DNA from: Macellibacteroides fermentans
Lineage (GTDB): Bacteria > Bacteroidota > Bacteroidia > Bacteroidales > Tannerellaceae
Assembly: GCF_013409575.1 (NCBI RefSeq)
Contig: NZ_JACCCY010000002.1
Coordinates: 932,501-996,500, forward strand
Direction of reading: 5' to 3'
DNA: 64,000 nt
Shown: piece after piece, positions 9,055-19,500 of the stretch
Position numbering within the stretch: the first letter of the stretch is position 1
Layout of the letters: each line of letters starts with the position of its first letter
Program-made: the position numbers and the translations under genes
Notes under the pieces: model-generated
The model's input: the letters and a program-made list of their open reading frames with translations, nothing else
Databases searched by the model: none
What the model was told of the DNA's origin: nothing

Positions 9055-10131
9055 TTATTCGGTTGTAAATTTGAAAATAGTTTTGCTGTCAAACTTTTCT
9101 CCCGGACGAAGTGTCGTACTTGGGTATTCTGGTTTATTCGGACTATCAGGGAAATGTTGAGTTTCCAAACATAAGGCAGCTCTTTCCGGATATCTTTGCC
9201 CATTTTTTCCAATCAGTTTTCCAGTCATCCAGTTGCCTGTATAAAGCTGAACTCCTGGTTCTGTTGTATATGTTTCCATCACAATACCTGTTTTAGGAGA
9301 AGAGCATCTGGCACAAAATGACAGTTCGTTCTTTTCCTTATTTAGAATATACGTGTGGTCGTATCCTTTTCCAAAAATTAGTTGTTCGAAGTTTTCATTA
9401 ATTCTGGCTCCAACTTCAAAAGCCTTTCTGAAATCCATCGGAGTGCCTTTCACCATTTCTTTCGGTCCATATGGAATGGCTGTACTATCTGTTGGCAGAT
9501 AATAATCTGCATTAATAGTAAGTAGGTGATCTCCAATATAGGGATCGCCTGCTCCGGAAAGATTGAAGTATGAATGATTGGTAAGATTCAATACAGTTGG
9601 CTTGTCAGTTTCTGCATTATACAAAATAACAACTTCATTATTATCTGAAAGGTGATATGTAACAGTTGTTTTCAAATTGCCTGGAAAGCCTTCTTCTCCA
9701 TCAGGCGAAATATAGGTTAGTTCAAGGGTCTGTGTGTCTTTTAAAACCGCATCCCAAACCACAGCATTAAATCCTTTAATTCCTCCATGAAGACTATTAG
9801 GTCCGTTGTTAATTGCCAGTTTATCGTAGGTTATACCGTCAATTTCAAATTTTCCTTTTGCAATACGATTTCCAAATCGACCGCAAATAGCACCGAAATA
9901 TGGTTCTTCAGATGTAAGATAGTCATCTATTGAATCGTGCCCGGTAACTACATCTACCATTTTGCCTTCTTTATCTTTTACCAACAGCGATACTATTTTG
10001 GCTCCAAAATTAGTGACAGTCAGCTCCATTCCACTTTTGTTAACAAGGACGAAGAGCTGAGTTTCTTTACCGTCAATGAGTTTGCTAAAGTTAGCTACCT
10101 TTAACCCAGACAGCGTAAGTTCGTTTTTCAT
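9055..10131 (-). CDS. galM: aldose 1-epimerase (galactose mutarotase)
   Basis: 358 aa, normal length for GalM. It interconverts beta- and alpha-D-galactose before phosphorylation by GalK. Family motifs are GRFGNRIAKGKF, NGPNSLHGGIKGFN and NLTNHSYFNLSGAG (the last contains a catalytic-site histidine), with the catalytic base glutamate expected in the C-terminal LCLETQHFPDSPN block. No signal peptide, so cytoplasmic. First gene of the galactose unit, 50 bp before the transporter. A -7 box (TATATTTG, minus strand, 10229-10236) lies about 100 bp upstream. Confidence 0.95.
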   Translation of the reverse strand: MKNELTLSGLKVANFSKLIDGKETQLFVLVNKSGMELTVTNFGAKIVSLLVKDKEGKMVDVVTGHDSIDDYLTSEEPYFGAICGRFGNRIAKGKFEIDGITYDKLAINNGPNSLHGGIKGFNAVVWDAVLKDTQTLELTYISPDGEEGFPGNLKTTVTYHLSDNNEVVILYNAETDKPTVLNLTNHSYFNLSGAGDPYIGDHLLTINADYYLPTDSTAIPYGPKEMVKGTPMDFRKAFEVGARINENFEQLIFGKGYDHTYILNKEKNELSFCARCSSPKTGIVMETYTTEPGVQLYTGNWMTGKLIGKNGQRYPERAALCLETQHFPDSPNKPEYPSTTLRPGEKFDSKTIFKFTTE

Positions 10132-10228
10132 GTGTACTTATTTTTCTAAACGGGTGTAAAATTACGTTGTTCTTTGTATTTATGAACTATATAAATGATG
10201 TTTTAAAGCATGCATTTGTTTACTTATG

Positions 10229-10278
10229 CAAATATATAACTTTTTATTGTCTCGACTTCTTACTTTCTTTTACTTTTG
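10229..10278. promoter_or_regulatory. divergent -7 elements of galM and the GH51 gene
   Basis: A minus-strand TATATTTG (10229-10236) points to galM and a plus-strand TACTTTTG (10271-10278) points to the arabinofuranosidase gene. Neither has a clear TTTG -33 partner. An inverted repeat, GCATTTG (10212-10218) against ATGCAAAT (10226-10233), overlaps the galM -7 element and could be a regulator site. Confidence 0.4.
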
Positions 10279-10318
10279 TGGCTAGTTTTAGAATAATATT
10301 TATGAAAAACCTACTATT

Positions 10319-12283
10319 ATGAATTCTAATTTAAAAAAAGGATTATGTGTTCTTTCATTTTTGACAGCCGGTTTCTCACTTTTCGGTCAATCAACAGAAT
10401 CTGATTATTTAATTAAAATGGATGTTGATAAAATAGGATCTACAATTCAACCAACCATGTATGGCGTATTTTTTGAGGATATTAACTTTGGTGCTGACGG
10501 AGGTTTGTATGCCGAACTAATAAAAAATAGGTCATTTGAATTTGAGTATCCTTTTACAGGATGGACCCCTTTTGGAGATGTATCTATCCGATCTGATAAA
10601 CCTTGTTTTGACAGAAATCCGCATTATGCCCGGTTAATTAACCGAAAGCAGCTTACAGGAACGGGTTTAATTAATGAAGGATTTAAAGGTATAGGTATCA
10701 AGACAAATGAAAAATATGATTTGTCTTTTTACGCCAGAACTTTGAAAAATGAAACTATGAAATTGAAAATTGAAATAGTTTCGGATAAGAACGATATTAT
10801 TGAATCTAAAGAGGTAAGTATAAATAGCAAGTCCTGGAACAAGTATATGATAACCTTTGCTCCGATGCAAACATGTTCCAAAAGTTCGATTCGCATAACA
10901 ATGCTTACTACCGGAGTATTGGATATAGAACACATTTCTCTTTTCCCGCAAGAAACATTTAATAATCGATCCAATGGTTTGAGAAAAGATCTGGCAATGG
11001 CATTAAAAGACCTCAAACCAGGTGTATTTCGTTTCCCAGGAGGATGTATTGTAGAAGGAACCGACCTTTCTACCCGGTATCAATGGAAAAATACAATTGG
11101 TCCGGTTGAGAATCGTCCGATAAATATTAATCGTTGGAACTATACTTTTTCTCATAAAAAATTCCCGGATTATTATCAGTCTTACGGCCTTGGATTTTAC
11201 GAATATTTTGTACTGAGTGAAGATATTGGAGCGGAGCCATTGCCTGTTCTCAACTGCGGACTTTCCTGCCAATATGAGAATAATGACCCGAATCAGAATT
11301 GCCCAGTCGATAAACTCGAGCCCTACATTGAAGATGCCTTGGACTTGATTGAATTTGCAAATGGACCAATTACTTCAACCTGGGGTAAGATTCGTGCGGA
11401 TATGGGACATCCAGCCCCTTTTAATCTTAAAATGATTGCAATTGGCAACGAGCAATGGGGTACATTGTACACTGAAAGATTGGAGCCATTTGTAAAGGCC
11501 ATACGCGCTAAATATCCAAATATAAAAATTATTGGAAGCTCAGGCCCTCAAGCAGAGGGTAAAGACTTTGATTTTTTGTGGCCAGAGATGAAGCGGATCG
11601 GTGTCGACTTGGTGGATGAACATTATTATCGTTCTCCGGAATGGTTTTTGTCTAACGCAAACAGGTATGATTCTTATGATCGTAACGGACCTAAAGTATT
11701 TGCTGGCGAATATGCTTGCCATGCTCCTGACAAAGAGAATAGTTTTCTTTCTGCTTTGTCTGAAGCGGCCTTTATGACCGGACTTGAAAGAAATGCAGAT
11801 GTAGTTCATTTGTGTACTTATGCACCTTTGTTTGCCCACAAAGAGGCCTGGCAATGGCGTCCGGACTTAATTTGGTTTGATAATTTATCTTTTGTTAAAA
11901 CTCCTAATTATTATGTACAGCAGTTGTTTGGTAATAACGCCGGTACACATGTGCTAGCCCTTACAATGAATGGAAAGGCAGTATCAGGGCAACAAAATTT
12001 ATATGCTACTGCAGCAAGCGACGCGAAAGACAACACACTTATTATAAAAATTGCCAATACTGGAATAGATCAGAAAAAGGTCTCATTTATTTTAGATGGA
12101 TTAAAGGCAGGAGTACACGCGGTAATATTAACACATTTGAATTCATCTGATCTGAACGCTAAGAATTCATTTGAGACTCCCGATCTCATTACCCCTAAAG
12201 TTGTTCATTCATATATTAAAGACAATAAAATGGACATTGCTTTACCACCGTTGAGTTTTACTATGTTACGAATTGCACGATAA
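10319..12283 (+). CDS. GH51 alpha-L-arabinofuranosidase, exported
   Basis: 654 aa with an N-terminal signal peptide (about 1-23, ending in FSLFGQ), so probably periplasmic or surface. Family GH51 enzymes remove terminal alpha-L-arabinofuranosyl groups from arabinan, arabinoxylan or arabinogalactan. The order is a short N-terminal strand region (YGVFFEDINFGADGGLYAELI), a carbohydrate-binding-like beta domain at about 95-205, the catalytic barrel with acid/base Glu378 in GNEQWG and nucleophile Glu464 in AGEYACH, and a C-terminal beta domain. It is divergent from the galactose operon and upstream of the PUL sigma factor, with a strong terminator behind it. No frameshift or missing catalytic residue is seen. 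Confidence 0.95.
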   Translation: MNSNLKKGLCVLSFLTAGFSLFGQSTESDYLIKMDVDKIGSTIQPTMYGVFFEDINFGADGGLYAELIKNRSFEFEYPFTGWTPFGDVSIRSDKPCFDRNPHYARLINRKQLTGTGLINEGFKGIGIKTNEKYDLSFYARTLKNETMKLKIEIVSDKNDIIESKEVSINSKSWNKYMITFAPMQTCSKSSIRITMLTTGVLDIEHISLFPQETFNNRSNGLRKDLAMALKDLKPGVFRFPGGCIVEGTDLSTRYQWKNTIGPVENRPININRWNYTFSHKKFPDYYQSYGLGFYEYFVLSEDIGAEPLPVLNCGLSCQYENNDPNQNCPVDKLEPYIEDALDLIEFANGPITSTWGKIRADMGHPAPFNLKMIAIGNEQWGTLYTERLEPFVKAIRAKYPNIKIIGSSGPQAEGKDFDFLWPEMKRIGVDLVDEHYYRSPEWFLSNANRYDSYDRNGPKVFAGEYACHAPDKENSFLSALSEAAFMTGLERNADVVHLCTYAPLFAHKEAWQWRPDLIWFDNLSFVKTPNYYVQQLFGNNAGTHVLALTMNGKAVSGQQNLYATAASDAKDNTLIIKIANTGIDQKKVSFILDGLKAGVHAVILTHLNSSDLNAKNSFETPDLITPKVVHSYIKDNKMDIALPPLSFTMLRIAR

Positions 12284-12306
12284 AACGAATTGAAACAATT
12301 GCATTT

Positions 12307-12350
12307 AGTCCCCGTAGATAGAAGAATTATCTTATTTACGGGGACTTTTA
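12307..12350 (+). terminator. intrinsic terminator of the GH51 gene
   Basis: 10-nt arms AGTCCCCGTA (12307-12316) and TACGGGGACT (12337-12346) are exact complements, followed by TTTAATT. Confidence 0.8.
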
Positions 12351-12418
12351 ATTATTCACTGCGTATCTTTCAATAATATTTTTTTGAAATTAAGTGTGAA
12401 ATAATGTTTATATGTTTA

Positions 12419-12426
12419 TATCTTTG
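12419..12426 (+). promoter_or_regulatory. -7 element of the ECF sigma factor gene
   Basis: TATCTTTG matches TAnnTTTG. The expected start of transcription is near 12430, 27 nt before the ATG. No exact TTTG is found at -33. Confidence 0.5.
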
Positions 12427-12456
12427 TAAAGCCATTATTCGATAAATCTGAATTTT

Positions 12457-13047
12457 ATGAACGTAAATATTAAATCTGACAAAGAATTGGTTTCTCTGCT
12501 TATAAGGGGTGAAGAGTCCGCTTTTTGCGATTTATACGTACGCTATAAAGATAGGCTATTCTTGTTTTGTTATAGTCTCTTAAAATCAGAAGAGGAAGCC
12601 AACGACGTTGTTCAGGAAATATTTGTTAATATTTGGGAATCCAGGTGCTTTATTAATCCGGATTTGTCTTTTTCATCATTTCTTTATACAATCGCAAAGA
12701 ATCGGATTTTAAACTATTTCAGACATGCTGAGATAAAAGAAAAGGTAATAACAAGCCTTGCTTCTCAATCTCAAACATATGAAGATAGAATTGAATCTGA
12801 TATTGTATATGAAGAATATCAGGAGATATTATTATCTGCTATAAACAAGTTACCACCACAAAGAAAGAGGATATTCAATCTTAGCCGTATAGAACATTAC
12901 ACACATAAAGAGATTGCTGAAAAGCTTGGAATTTCTGTGTATACCGTACAAGAGCATATTTCTGAGTCATTGCAGTTTATTAAACGTTATTTAGCGAAAC
13001 ATGCAGGAATTGAGGTAGGGATATGGATCCTGTTCCTGTTTAAATAA
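12457..13047 (+). CDS. ECF-type RNA polymerase sigma factor (PUL regulator)
   Basis: 196 aa, typical of the Bacteroidetes ECF sigma factors that control SusC/SusD loci. Region 2 is visible as YKDRLFLFCYSLLKSEEEANDVVQEIFVNIWE (about 28-62, split here into recognisable helices). Region 4 runs from LPPQRKRIF through HKEIAEKLGISVYTVQEHISESLQFIKR (about 132-180). The C-terminus ends in a hydrophobic WILFLFK. The likely partner is the FecR-type anti-sigma factor at 20192-21208. The two regulators are separated by the sulfatase-susD-susC genes rather than adjacent, and the sigma gene converges on that operon. The pairing is inferred from position only. Confidence 0.9.
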   Translation: MNVNIKSDKELVSLLIRGEESAFCDLYVRYKDRLFLFCYSLLKSEEEANDVVQEIFVNIWESRCFINPDLSFSSFLYTIAKNRILNYFRHAEIKEKVITSLASQSQTYEDRIESDIVYEEYQEILLSAINKLPPQRKRIFNLSRIEHYTHKEIAEKLGISVYTVQEHISESLQFIKRYLAKHAGIEVGIWILFLFK

Positions 13048-13048
13048 A

Positions 13049-13078
13049 AGAGAGTGTCATTGCATTTTGACACTCTCT
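13049..13078. terminator. bidirectional terminator between sigma factor and sulfatase genes
   Basis: Arms AGAGAGTGTCA (13049-13059) and TGACACTCTCT (13068-13078) are exact complements with an 8-nt loop, flanked by TTATTATTA on one side and by TTTATTTAAAC read on the other strand. It separates the convergent sigma-factor and sulfatase genes. Confidence 0.75.
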
Positions 13079-13083
13079 TATTA

Positions 13084-14601
13084 TTACATGGAAAATTTTT
13101 TAATTTTAGGTTCTTCGTGAGCCTCAGCCATTTTATTCTTTAATTCAGTTACAATTTCTGGAAATTGGTTTGCAATATCATTTTGCTCGCGAGGATCAGT
13201 ATTTAAATTAAATAGCTGCATTGTTGTATTTCCTTTTTTAATACCCCCGATATATCCTTTCCAATTATTCATTCGGATGGCTTTTGATCCGTCGCCTTCT
13301 GGAAACTCCCAATATAAGTATTGATGTTTTACTTGTTTTTTGCCTTCGAATGTTGGTAAGAGACTAATTCCATTATTTGGTGGAGGTAATGTTCCTGTGA
13401 TCTCGGCCAAAGTAGGCATTATATCCCAAAAAGCAGAAATATGGTCTGATGTTGTTCCTGCATCGATTTTTTCTGGCCAGCACGCAATCATTGGGACACG
13501 GATTCCTCCTTCATGCAACGATGTCTTTCCCCAACCGATTTCACTTTTAAAGGGATTGGCACTATCGAACCAGGGTGAATCAGTTCCTCCGTTAAATGTT
13601 GGCCCGTTATCGCTGGTGAAAATAATTAAAGTGTTTTCATAAAGTCCCAATTCTTTAAGTTGATTTATAAGAATTCCGATCTGTTCATCCCAGTAACTAA
13701 TCATTGCAGCATAAGTGGCACGAGGGTATCTGCAAGGGAAGTATCCACTTTCTCCGTTATAAGGTAATTCGTCTCCGAATTTCTCAATATAATGACGTAC
13801 CCACTTTTCAGGAGCTTGTAGTGGAACATGTGGAACAGGAGTAGTCCACATCAGAAAAAAGGGATTTTCCTTGTTGGTTTCAACAAAATTGCTGATTTCA
13901 TTTAACATCAAATCCGGAGCATATACCTTTTGCGTAAACTTAGAATAGCTCTCAGGATTTAATGGGTCGGCATCAGCAGCAATTTTGGTTCCCGGAACCA
14001 ACAGCTTGTTGTCAAGGTATTCGCGTGTTTCGTTTCTATAAAGAAATGGGGGATAGTAAGTGTGTGCCTGACGTTGACAATTATAACCGTAAAAGAAATC
14101 GAACCCCATCTTATTTGGTGTTCCTTCCGAACCAGGATATCCCAATCCCCATTTTCCAATACATGCTGTTTTGTAACCCGCTTGTTTAAGAACGAGAGGG
14201 ATAGTTATCGTTCCTTTAGGTAAGGGGCGCTGCCCTTCAAGAGTAGAATCTGCAAGCATAGCTTCATGACTCCAAACATTTCCCCGTTCAGACATTTCGT
14301 CATTTCCTCTTATATATGCATGTCCTGTATGCTTACCCGTTAGTAAAACGCACCTGGAAGGTGCGGATACAGCAGTACCTGAGTAATGTTGGGTAAAGCG
14401 CATTCCTTGTCTTGCCAACTCATCTATATGAGGTGTTTCAATCTTTTTTTGTCCGTAGCATCCCAAATCTCCATATCCCAGATCATCGGCCAAAATATAG
14501 ATTATATTGGGTTTATTATTTTGAGCAGAATTGTTGTTTGCATACAAACACGTTGACATACCTAAAATGGTAATGCATAATGCAGTTTTTGAATTCTTCA
14601 T
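13084..14601 (-). CDS. exported arylsulfatase-type (S1) sulfatase, serine type
   Basis: 505 aa with a signal peptide (about 1-21) and the alkaline-phosphatase/sulfatase fold. The metal-binding ADDLGYGD is at about 38-45. The formylglycine motif reads SAPSR (Ser79-Arg83, S-x-P-x-R), so it is of the serine type, which needs an anaerobic sulfatase-maturating radical SAM enzyme; none is in this window. Further family blocks are GKWGLGYPGSEGTP and TSDNGPTF. It should remove sulfate esters from a glycan in the periplasm or at the surface. Third gene of the fecR - susC - susD - sulfatase string, 60 bp behind susD with a hairpin in the gap. The S1 subfamily and exact substrate cannot be read from sequence. 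Confidence 0.93.
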   Translation of the reverse strand: MKNSKTALCITILGMSTCLYANNNSAQNNKPNIIYILADDLGYGDLGCYGQKKIETPHIDELARQGMRFTQHYSGTAVSAPSRCVLLTGKHTGHAYIRGNDEMSERGNVWSHEAMLADSTLEGQRPLPKGTITIPLVLKQAGYKTACIGKWGLGYPGSEGTPNKMGFDFFYGYNCQRQAHTYYPPFLYRNETREYLDNKLLVPGTKIAADADPLNPESYSKFTQKVYAPDLMLNEISNFVETNKENPFFLMWTTPVPHVPLQAPEKWVRHYIEKFGDELPYNGESGYFPCRYPRATYAAMISYWDEQIGILINQLKELGLYENTLIIFTSDNGPTFNGGTDSPWFDSANPFKSEIGWGKTSLHEGGIRVPMIACWPEKIDAGTTSDHISAFWDIMPTLAEITGTLPPPNNGISLLPTFEGKKQVKHQYLYWEFPEGDGSKAIRMNNWKGYIGGIKKGNTTMQLFNLNTDPREQNDIANQFPEIVTELKNKMAEAHEEPKIKKFSM

Positions 14602-14620
14602 TGTTTATTGTTTAAATTGG

Positions 14621-14649
14621 AAGAGAGGTAATAAGCAATCACCTCTCTT
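14621..14649 (-). other. intercistronic hairpin between susD and sulfatase genes
   Basis: AAGAGAGGT (14621-14629) and ACCTCTCTT (14641-14649) are exact complements with an 11-nt loop. No U-tract follows on the coding strand, so it is more likely an mRNA processing or stability element than a terminator. Confidence 0.5.
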
Positions 14650-14661
14650 CTCAGATTATTA

Positions 14662-16515
14662 TTACCAACCTGGATTTTGTTTCAATTGAGGATTTAGCTC
14701 AATATTATTTGTTGGTATCATATACAAATAATATTTATCCAACCATCCTTTGCCATCAATGACCGGATCGTTGAACAAATAAATATATCCTTCAGTGAGG
14801 GTGGCATCTGCCATTTTTGTGTTCAGATTCACTAACTTACCCGATCCAACCTCTGCTTTGGATGCCCACATACCGTATTGTTGTTTATTTACAAACCAAG
14901 GAGCTTTTTTCCAACGGCGAATATCATAAAATCCAAATCCTTCACCCATAAGCTCGATAATTCTTTCGCGTCTTATTTCCCACAAAACCGGATTTACTGA
15001 TGGATCTCTCTGAGGATCGAACATTTCATTGATTTCAGAAACAATCATATTGGCTATCTTGGCCCTCGGACGAAGTTTGTTGATTGTCTTGTCTGCAATT
15101 GTTTGGTCGAATGCGCCCAATTCATATTTTGCTTCCGCATAGTTAAGCAATACTTCCTCAATCTTAAACAAAGGCTTGTCGGCTGTATTGGTTTGTCCAT
15201 TGTTGTAATTTAAATCCCACGTAGTATAATTTTTATAAACGTAGTATCCTCCACGGCATGACAGGAACTGCTGACTCGATTTTGTTGTAAGGTTCGGAAA
15301 TGAAAGAACAATGGATCCTGACCAGTTCATCAATGGCATTACTTTGTGTTTCCCAGCTTCTCCGGGATTGGCAATTACCTTTGTAACACCCATAATATCC
15401 AGATATTCTCTGTATGCTGGGTCTGCCGGATAATCCCATGCAGTCGTTGTGCTGTTGGCCGACAATTTATACGGAGGAACAACTGTTTCAAGTAATCTAT
15501 GGTCCCTGTTGCGGAATGTTGCATAGGGTGTTTTATCTCCGGAATAAAGCCCACTGGTTGAAATAGGTTTACCATCCTTGCATAAATAAAGGTCAACAGT
15601 ACTTTGCGGCATTTCCACAGTATGTGAGGAGGTCCGTTCATAATGACTGTGCCATGCGGTTAGCACGTCAGTCATATATTCTTTATATAAAATTATACCG
15701 GAGACAGAACTTAGGTCTGGACTCGTAAATACTTCTCCCCAGTCTTTGTGTACAGTAGGGAAATTTAGCATTAAGGCTTCAGATGCCCTAGCGCATTCGG
15801 CAAGATATTTTTCGTAATCACCTAATTCATGATATTTTCTCCAAGTTCCTTCAAATAGGCAAAATCTTGAAATCAACGCCCTTACACAATGGATGTTGAT
15901 GGTGTTTGGTCCGTCTCCGGCTGTTTTGATATGAGTTTCTGCATATTGAAGGTTGGCTAATAAACTGTCGGCCACCTCTTTCCTTGGAGTCCGAGGCCCG
16001 TAAATTAAATCAGTATCTGAGTCAGACACCACTTTGTTAATCCAGGGTACATCTCCAAAACGAGCAATCAGTTCAGCATAATAAAATGAACGAAAAAAAT
16101 ATCCTACGGATCTCCAATGTTCTTTTTCTGAGGCACTCATTGCCGATTTATCTACGTTGTCCAACATCAGATTAACAGAACGGACATAGGAAAAATCCCA
16201 TCCGTTACCAGATGAAGCATCAGTAACAGTTTGAAATGCGTATGGATTATATGAACTAGTCCCTTTTCTGGTTAGATAGCCTGAATAGATATCACCCACA
16301 TAATAACCATCCAATCCGTAACTTCCAACTTTCCTCAATATGTTTGCATTGTTGAATACACCATATAGTGACCAGGCATAGGTCTTGAAATTACCATAAG
16401 TACTGAACGCTGTTGCTTCTGTTAAGGATTCTACAGGATATTTTTCCAGAAAATCATCATTACATGATGTCCATGCAAGCACTGTAGCTAATAATATGAA
16501 TATATATTTTTTCAT
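14662..16515 (-). CDS. SusD-like outer-membrane glycan-binding lipoprotein
   Basis: 617 aa from ATG 16515, chosen because it gives MKKYIFILLATVLAWTSCNDDF, a lipoprotein signal ending in Cys17. The longer reading frame adds 13 codons that overlap the end of susC. The acidic residues just after the cysteine (NDDF) fit surface export of Bacteroidetes lipoproteins. The SusD/RagB fold is supported by the helical TPR-like N-terminal half and C-terminal motifs (EEVLLNYAEAKYELG, RERIIELMGEGFGFYDIRRWKKA). It caps the SusC pore and delivers glycan to it. It starts 16 bp behind susC, so the two are translationally close. Confidence 0.95.
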   Translation of the reverse strand: MKKYIFILLATVLAWTSCNDDFLEKYPVESLTEATAFSTYGNFKTYAWSLYGVFNNANILRKVGSYGLDGYYVGDIYSGYLTRKGTSSYNPYAFQTVTDASSGNGWDFSYVRSVNLMLDNVDKSAMSASEKEHWRSVGYFFRSFYYAELIARFGDVPWINKVVSDSDTDLIYGPRTPRKEVADSLLANLQYAETHIKTAGDGPNTINIHCVRALISRFCLFEGTWRKYHELGDYEKYLAECARASEALMLNFPTVHKDWGEVFTSPDLSSVSGIILYKEYMTDVLTAWHSHYERTSSHTVEMPQSTVDLYLCKDGKPISTSGLYSGDKTPYATFRNRDHRLLETVVPPYKLSANSTTTAWDYPADPAYREYLDIMGVTKVIANPGEAGKHKVMPLMNWSGSIVLSFPNLTTKSSQQFLSCRGGYYVYKNYTTWDLNYNNGQTNTADKPLFKIEEVLLNYAEAKYELGAFDQTIADKTINKLRPRAKIANMIVSEINEMFDPQRDPSVNPVLWEIRRERIIELMGEGFGFYDIRRWKKAPWFVNKQQYGMWASKAEVGSGKLVNLNTKMADATLTEGYIYLFNDPVIDGKGWLDKYYLYMIPTNNIELNPQLKQNPGW

Positions 16516-16531
16516 TTTATTCTGTTTTTGA

Positions 16532-19500
16532 TTATAATGTAATATTAAGACCAAATGAAACTGTACGATAGAATGGATACCCCCAGCTTAAGCGTTCCGG
16601 ATCATATCCATTGGGTAATGAAGTCCATGTATGCAGATTTTCCACACTGGAAAAAACTTTTAATCCGCTAATCCCTATTTTATTAACTGTTCTTTGGGGA
16701 ACGTTATAACTTAAAGATATGTTCTTAATGCGTAGATACGAGGCATCTAAAAGATACTTTGTTTGTGTACGTGTATTAGAGCCTGCATTGTCTCTTTGAT
16801 CGTAAATACGGAAATATTTTGCGTTTGGATTAATAGCATTATAGTTACCATTCGCAGCATCAACTGGTTTCCAATAATCAAGCTGATCGGCAAATATTGT
16901 TCCAAACTCATTAGAGTTGAATCCCCATCTTCGGTCATCGCTAACCCAGTAATCTCGCTTTCCTGTGCCTTGCAAAAGAATACTCAGGTCGAATCCTTTC
17001 CAATTTACACCTGCAGTGATACCGTATTGATAGCGAGATTGTGTGTTTCCAATAATCTTTCTATCGCCAGGATTTTCAAGAGTACTTGTGCCTGGATCAA
17101 TTTGATTCACACTACCTTCGTCATCTCTTAGATTTTTAAATTTAACATCACCAGGTCTTACGTTATAACTTTTAATGGAGGTTACTCCTTCTTTAAGTTT
17201 CCATGTGTTTGAATCTACAAAATCATCCATGCTGTAAAAACCATCCGTTACATATCCCCAAATCTCGCCAACTTCGTATCCTTCATAATAATTACTTAGC
17301 AATCCGGCCGCGTTATCATATTTGGTTACGTGGGTTCTAGAATCGTATAGGTTTAGTCCTACATTATAGCCCCATGCACCAATTTTATCTCTCCACGAGA
17401 TAGCAAGTTCCCACCCCTTTGTGCGCAAATCTGCTACATTTTGCAATGGAGCAGGGGCTCCAACCACGCTAGGTAGTTCCATTCCGGCTGCAAGCATATC
17501 CTTTGTATCTCGTTGATACCAATCGTATGTAAGTAATAGACGACTATTTAACATGTTTACATCAACACCAAAGTCAAGTGTTTCTACAGTTTCCCATGTA
17601 AAATTACTACTTACCAAGCCTGGAGTTGCTAATGTTGTAGGTAACTCTCCATTCACTATCCAGGAAGCTTTTCCTGCATCCATAATGGGCATATAAGCAT
17701 ACGGATTAATAGCCTGGTTCCCAATTTGTCCCCATGATCCTCTTAACTTAAATTCATTCATCCAACTGGAAGACCATGCCATAAAATCTTCACGGGCTAC
17801 ATTCCAACCCAATGAAAATGATGGAAAGAAGCCAAAGCGGTCATTTTTTGGAAATTTGGAAGAACCATCATATCTGCCGTTCGTTTCAAACAAATATTTG
17901 CCTTTATAATCGTAGTTGAAGCGATAGAACCCCCCACGTACCGTGTACTCATTGTAGGTATCTGTTGCAGTAGTTTCTCCGGTTGCACTACTGAATGAAG
18001 GCATCTCCTGATTTATCATATCCAATCTTGTAACATATAGCTGTTCGAACATACTTGATTCCTGATTATAGCCTGCCATAAATTTGAAATGGTTATCTTC
18101 ATTCAGATCAAGACTATAAGTTGCATAGGCATTCAGCGCATTATAATCGGTCGAGCTTTTTGTGTTTTCATATTTGGATGTAGAAGCCGAAGCTGACTTG
18201 CCTAACTGAATAGATGTGAAATCATAAGGCGAATTGTAGGCTTTCAGATCATAGATTTTTTTATCAAATGTATACTCTACAACAGCTTCCAATCCTTTGA
18301 ACGGTTTAATGGTTGTTCTGGAGAGAATACGGGGATTTTCATTTAAAGTAATACTGGGAGCTGAATATAAAAGCATGTTTTTTGGCGTATTCATAGGGAG
18401 GGTGGTTCCATCGTCCAGGGTAAGGTCTCCTTCGGGAGTAAGACTGCAAAGTCTCATTCCGTAAAGTGATCCACTTACTTCGTTTGGCATTGATTTTGTG
18501 CTTTTTGCATAACGGATATCAACAGCTTGAGTAAGCCAGTCAGTAATATCTGCAGAGATATATGAACTGGCTGAAATACGTTTGTAACTATCTTTGTCTG
18601 TGATAAGTATTCCTCGCTCGTTATTGTATCCCAATGATAGCCTGTATGAAAGATTCTCGGTTCCTCCTGATGCTGAAACATTGTGTGATTGAAGAAATCC
18701 ATAGTCTTCCAACATGTTGTCATACAGATCTTTTTCGTTCAGATAGTAGCGTATTTTTGCTGAATTATTATCTGTAGGTATGTATACCCCGTCGCCTGTT
18801 GTTTCAAATTTACTCGGATCCTTTCTATACTCCGTAAGATAGTTTATCCATTTATCAATATTCTGGCCTGCAAAATAGTTTCCGGAAAGAAATTCTGCAT
18901 CTTTATATGCATGAAGGAAATCTAGAGCCGAAGCCTGTTCCGGTCTGTTTATAGACGACTGAAACCCAAAGTTATTATTGTAATTTAGCTGAAATCGTTG
19001 CTCTTTTTTACCTTTTTTCGTTGTAACCAATATTACGCCGAATGCTGCACGAGCACCATATATGGCAGAAGATGCCGCATCTTTCAGTACAGAAACAGAT
19101 TCAATATCTTCAGGATTTATCATATCAATATTACCGGGAACATTGTCTATCAATACCAATGGTTCTCCTCCATTTAATGAGGTGGTACCACGGATATTAT
19201 AGTTTTTAGTCTGCCCCGGACTTGATGCCCCGGATATAACCAGACCCGGCATGGTGCCCTGAAGTGCATTCATGACATTTATAACAGGTCTTTCACCTAA
19301 TACCTCGTCCATCTTGATTTGAGAAACAGCTCCGGTTAGGTTTTCTTTTTTCTGAACGCCAAAACCCACTACCACAACTTCATCCAATGTTTTTGAATCT
19401 TCCAAAAGAACTATATTGAATGAGTTCTGACCTTTTAGCTCGATAAGTTGGGCTAAATATCCAATATATGATACCTTTAAAACAGCTCCGGAAGGTACGT

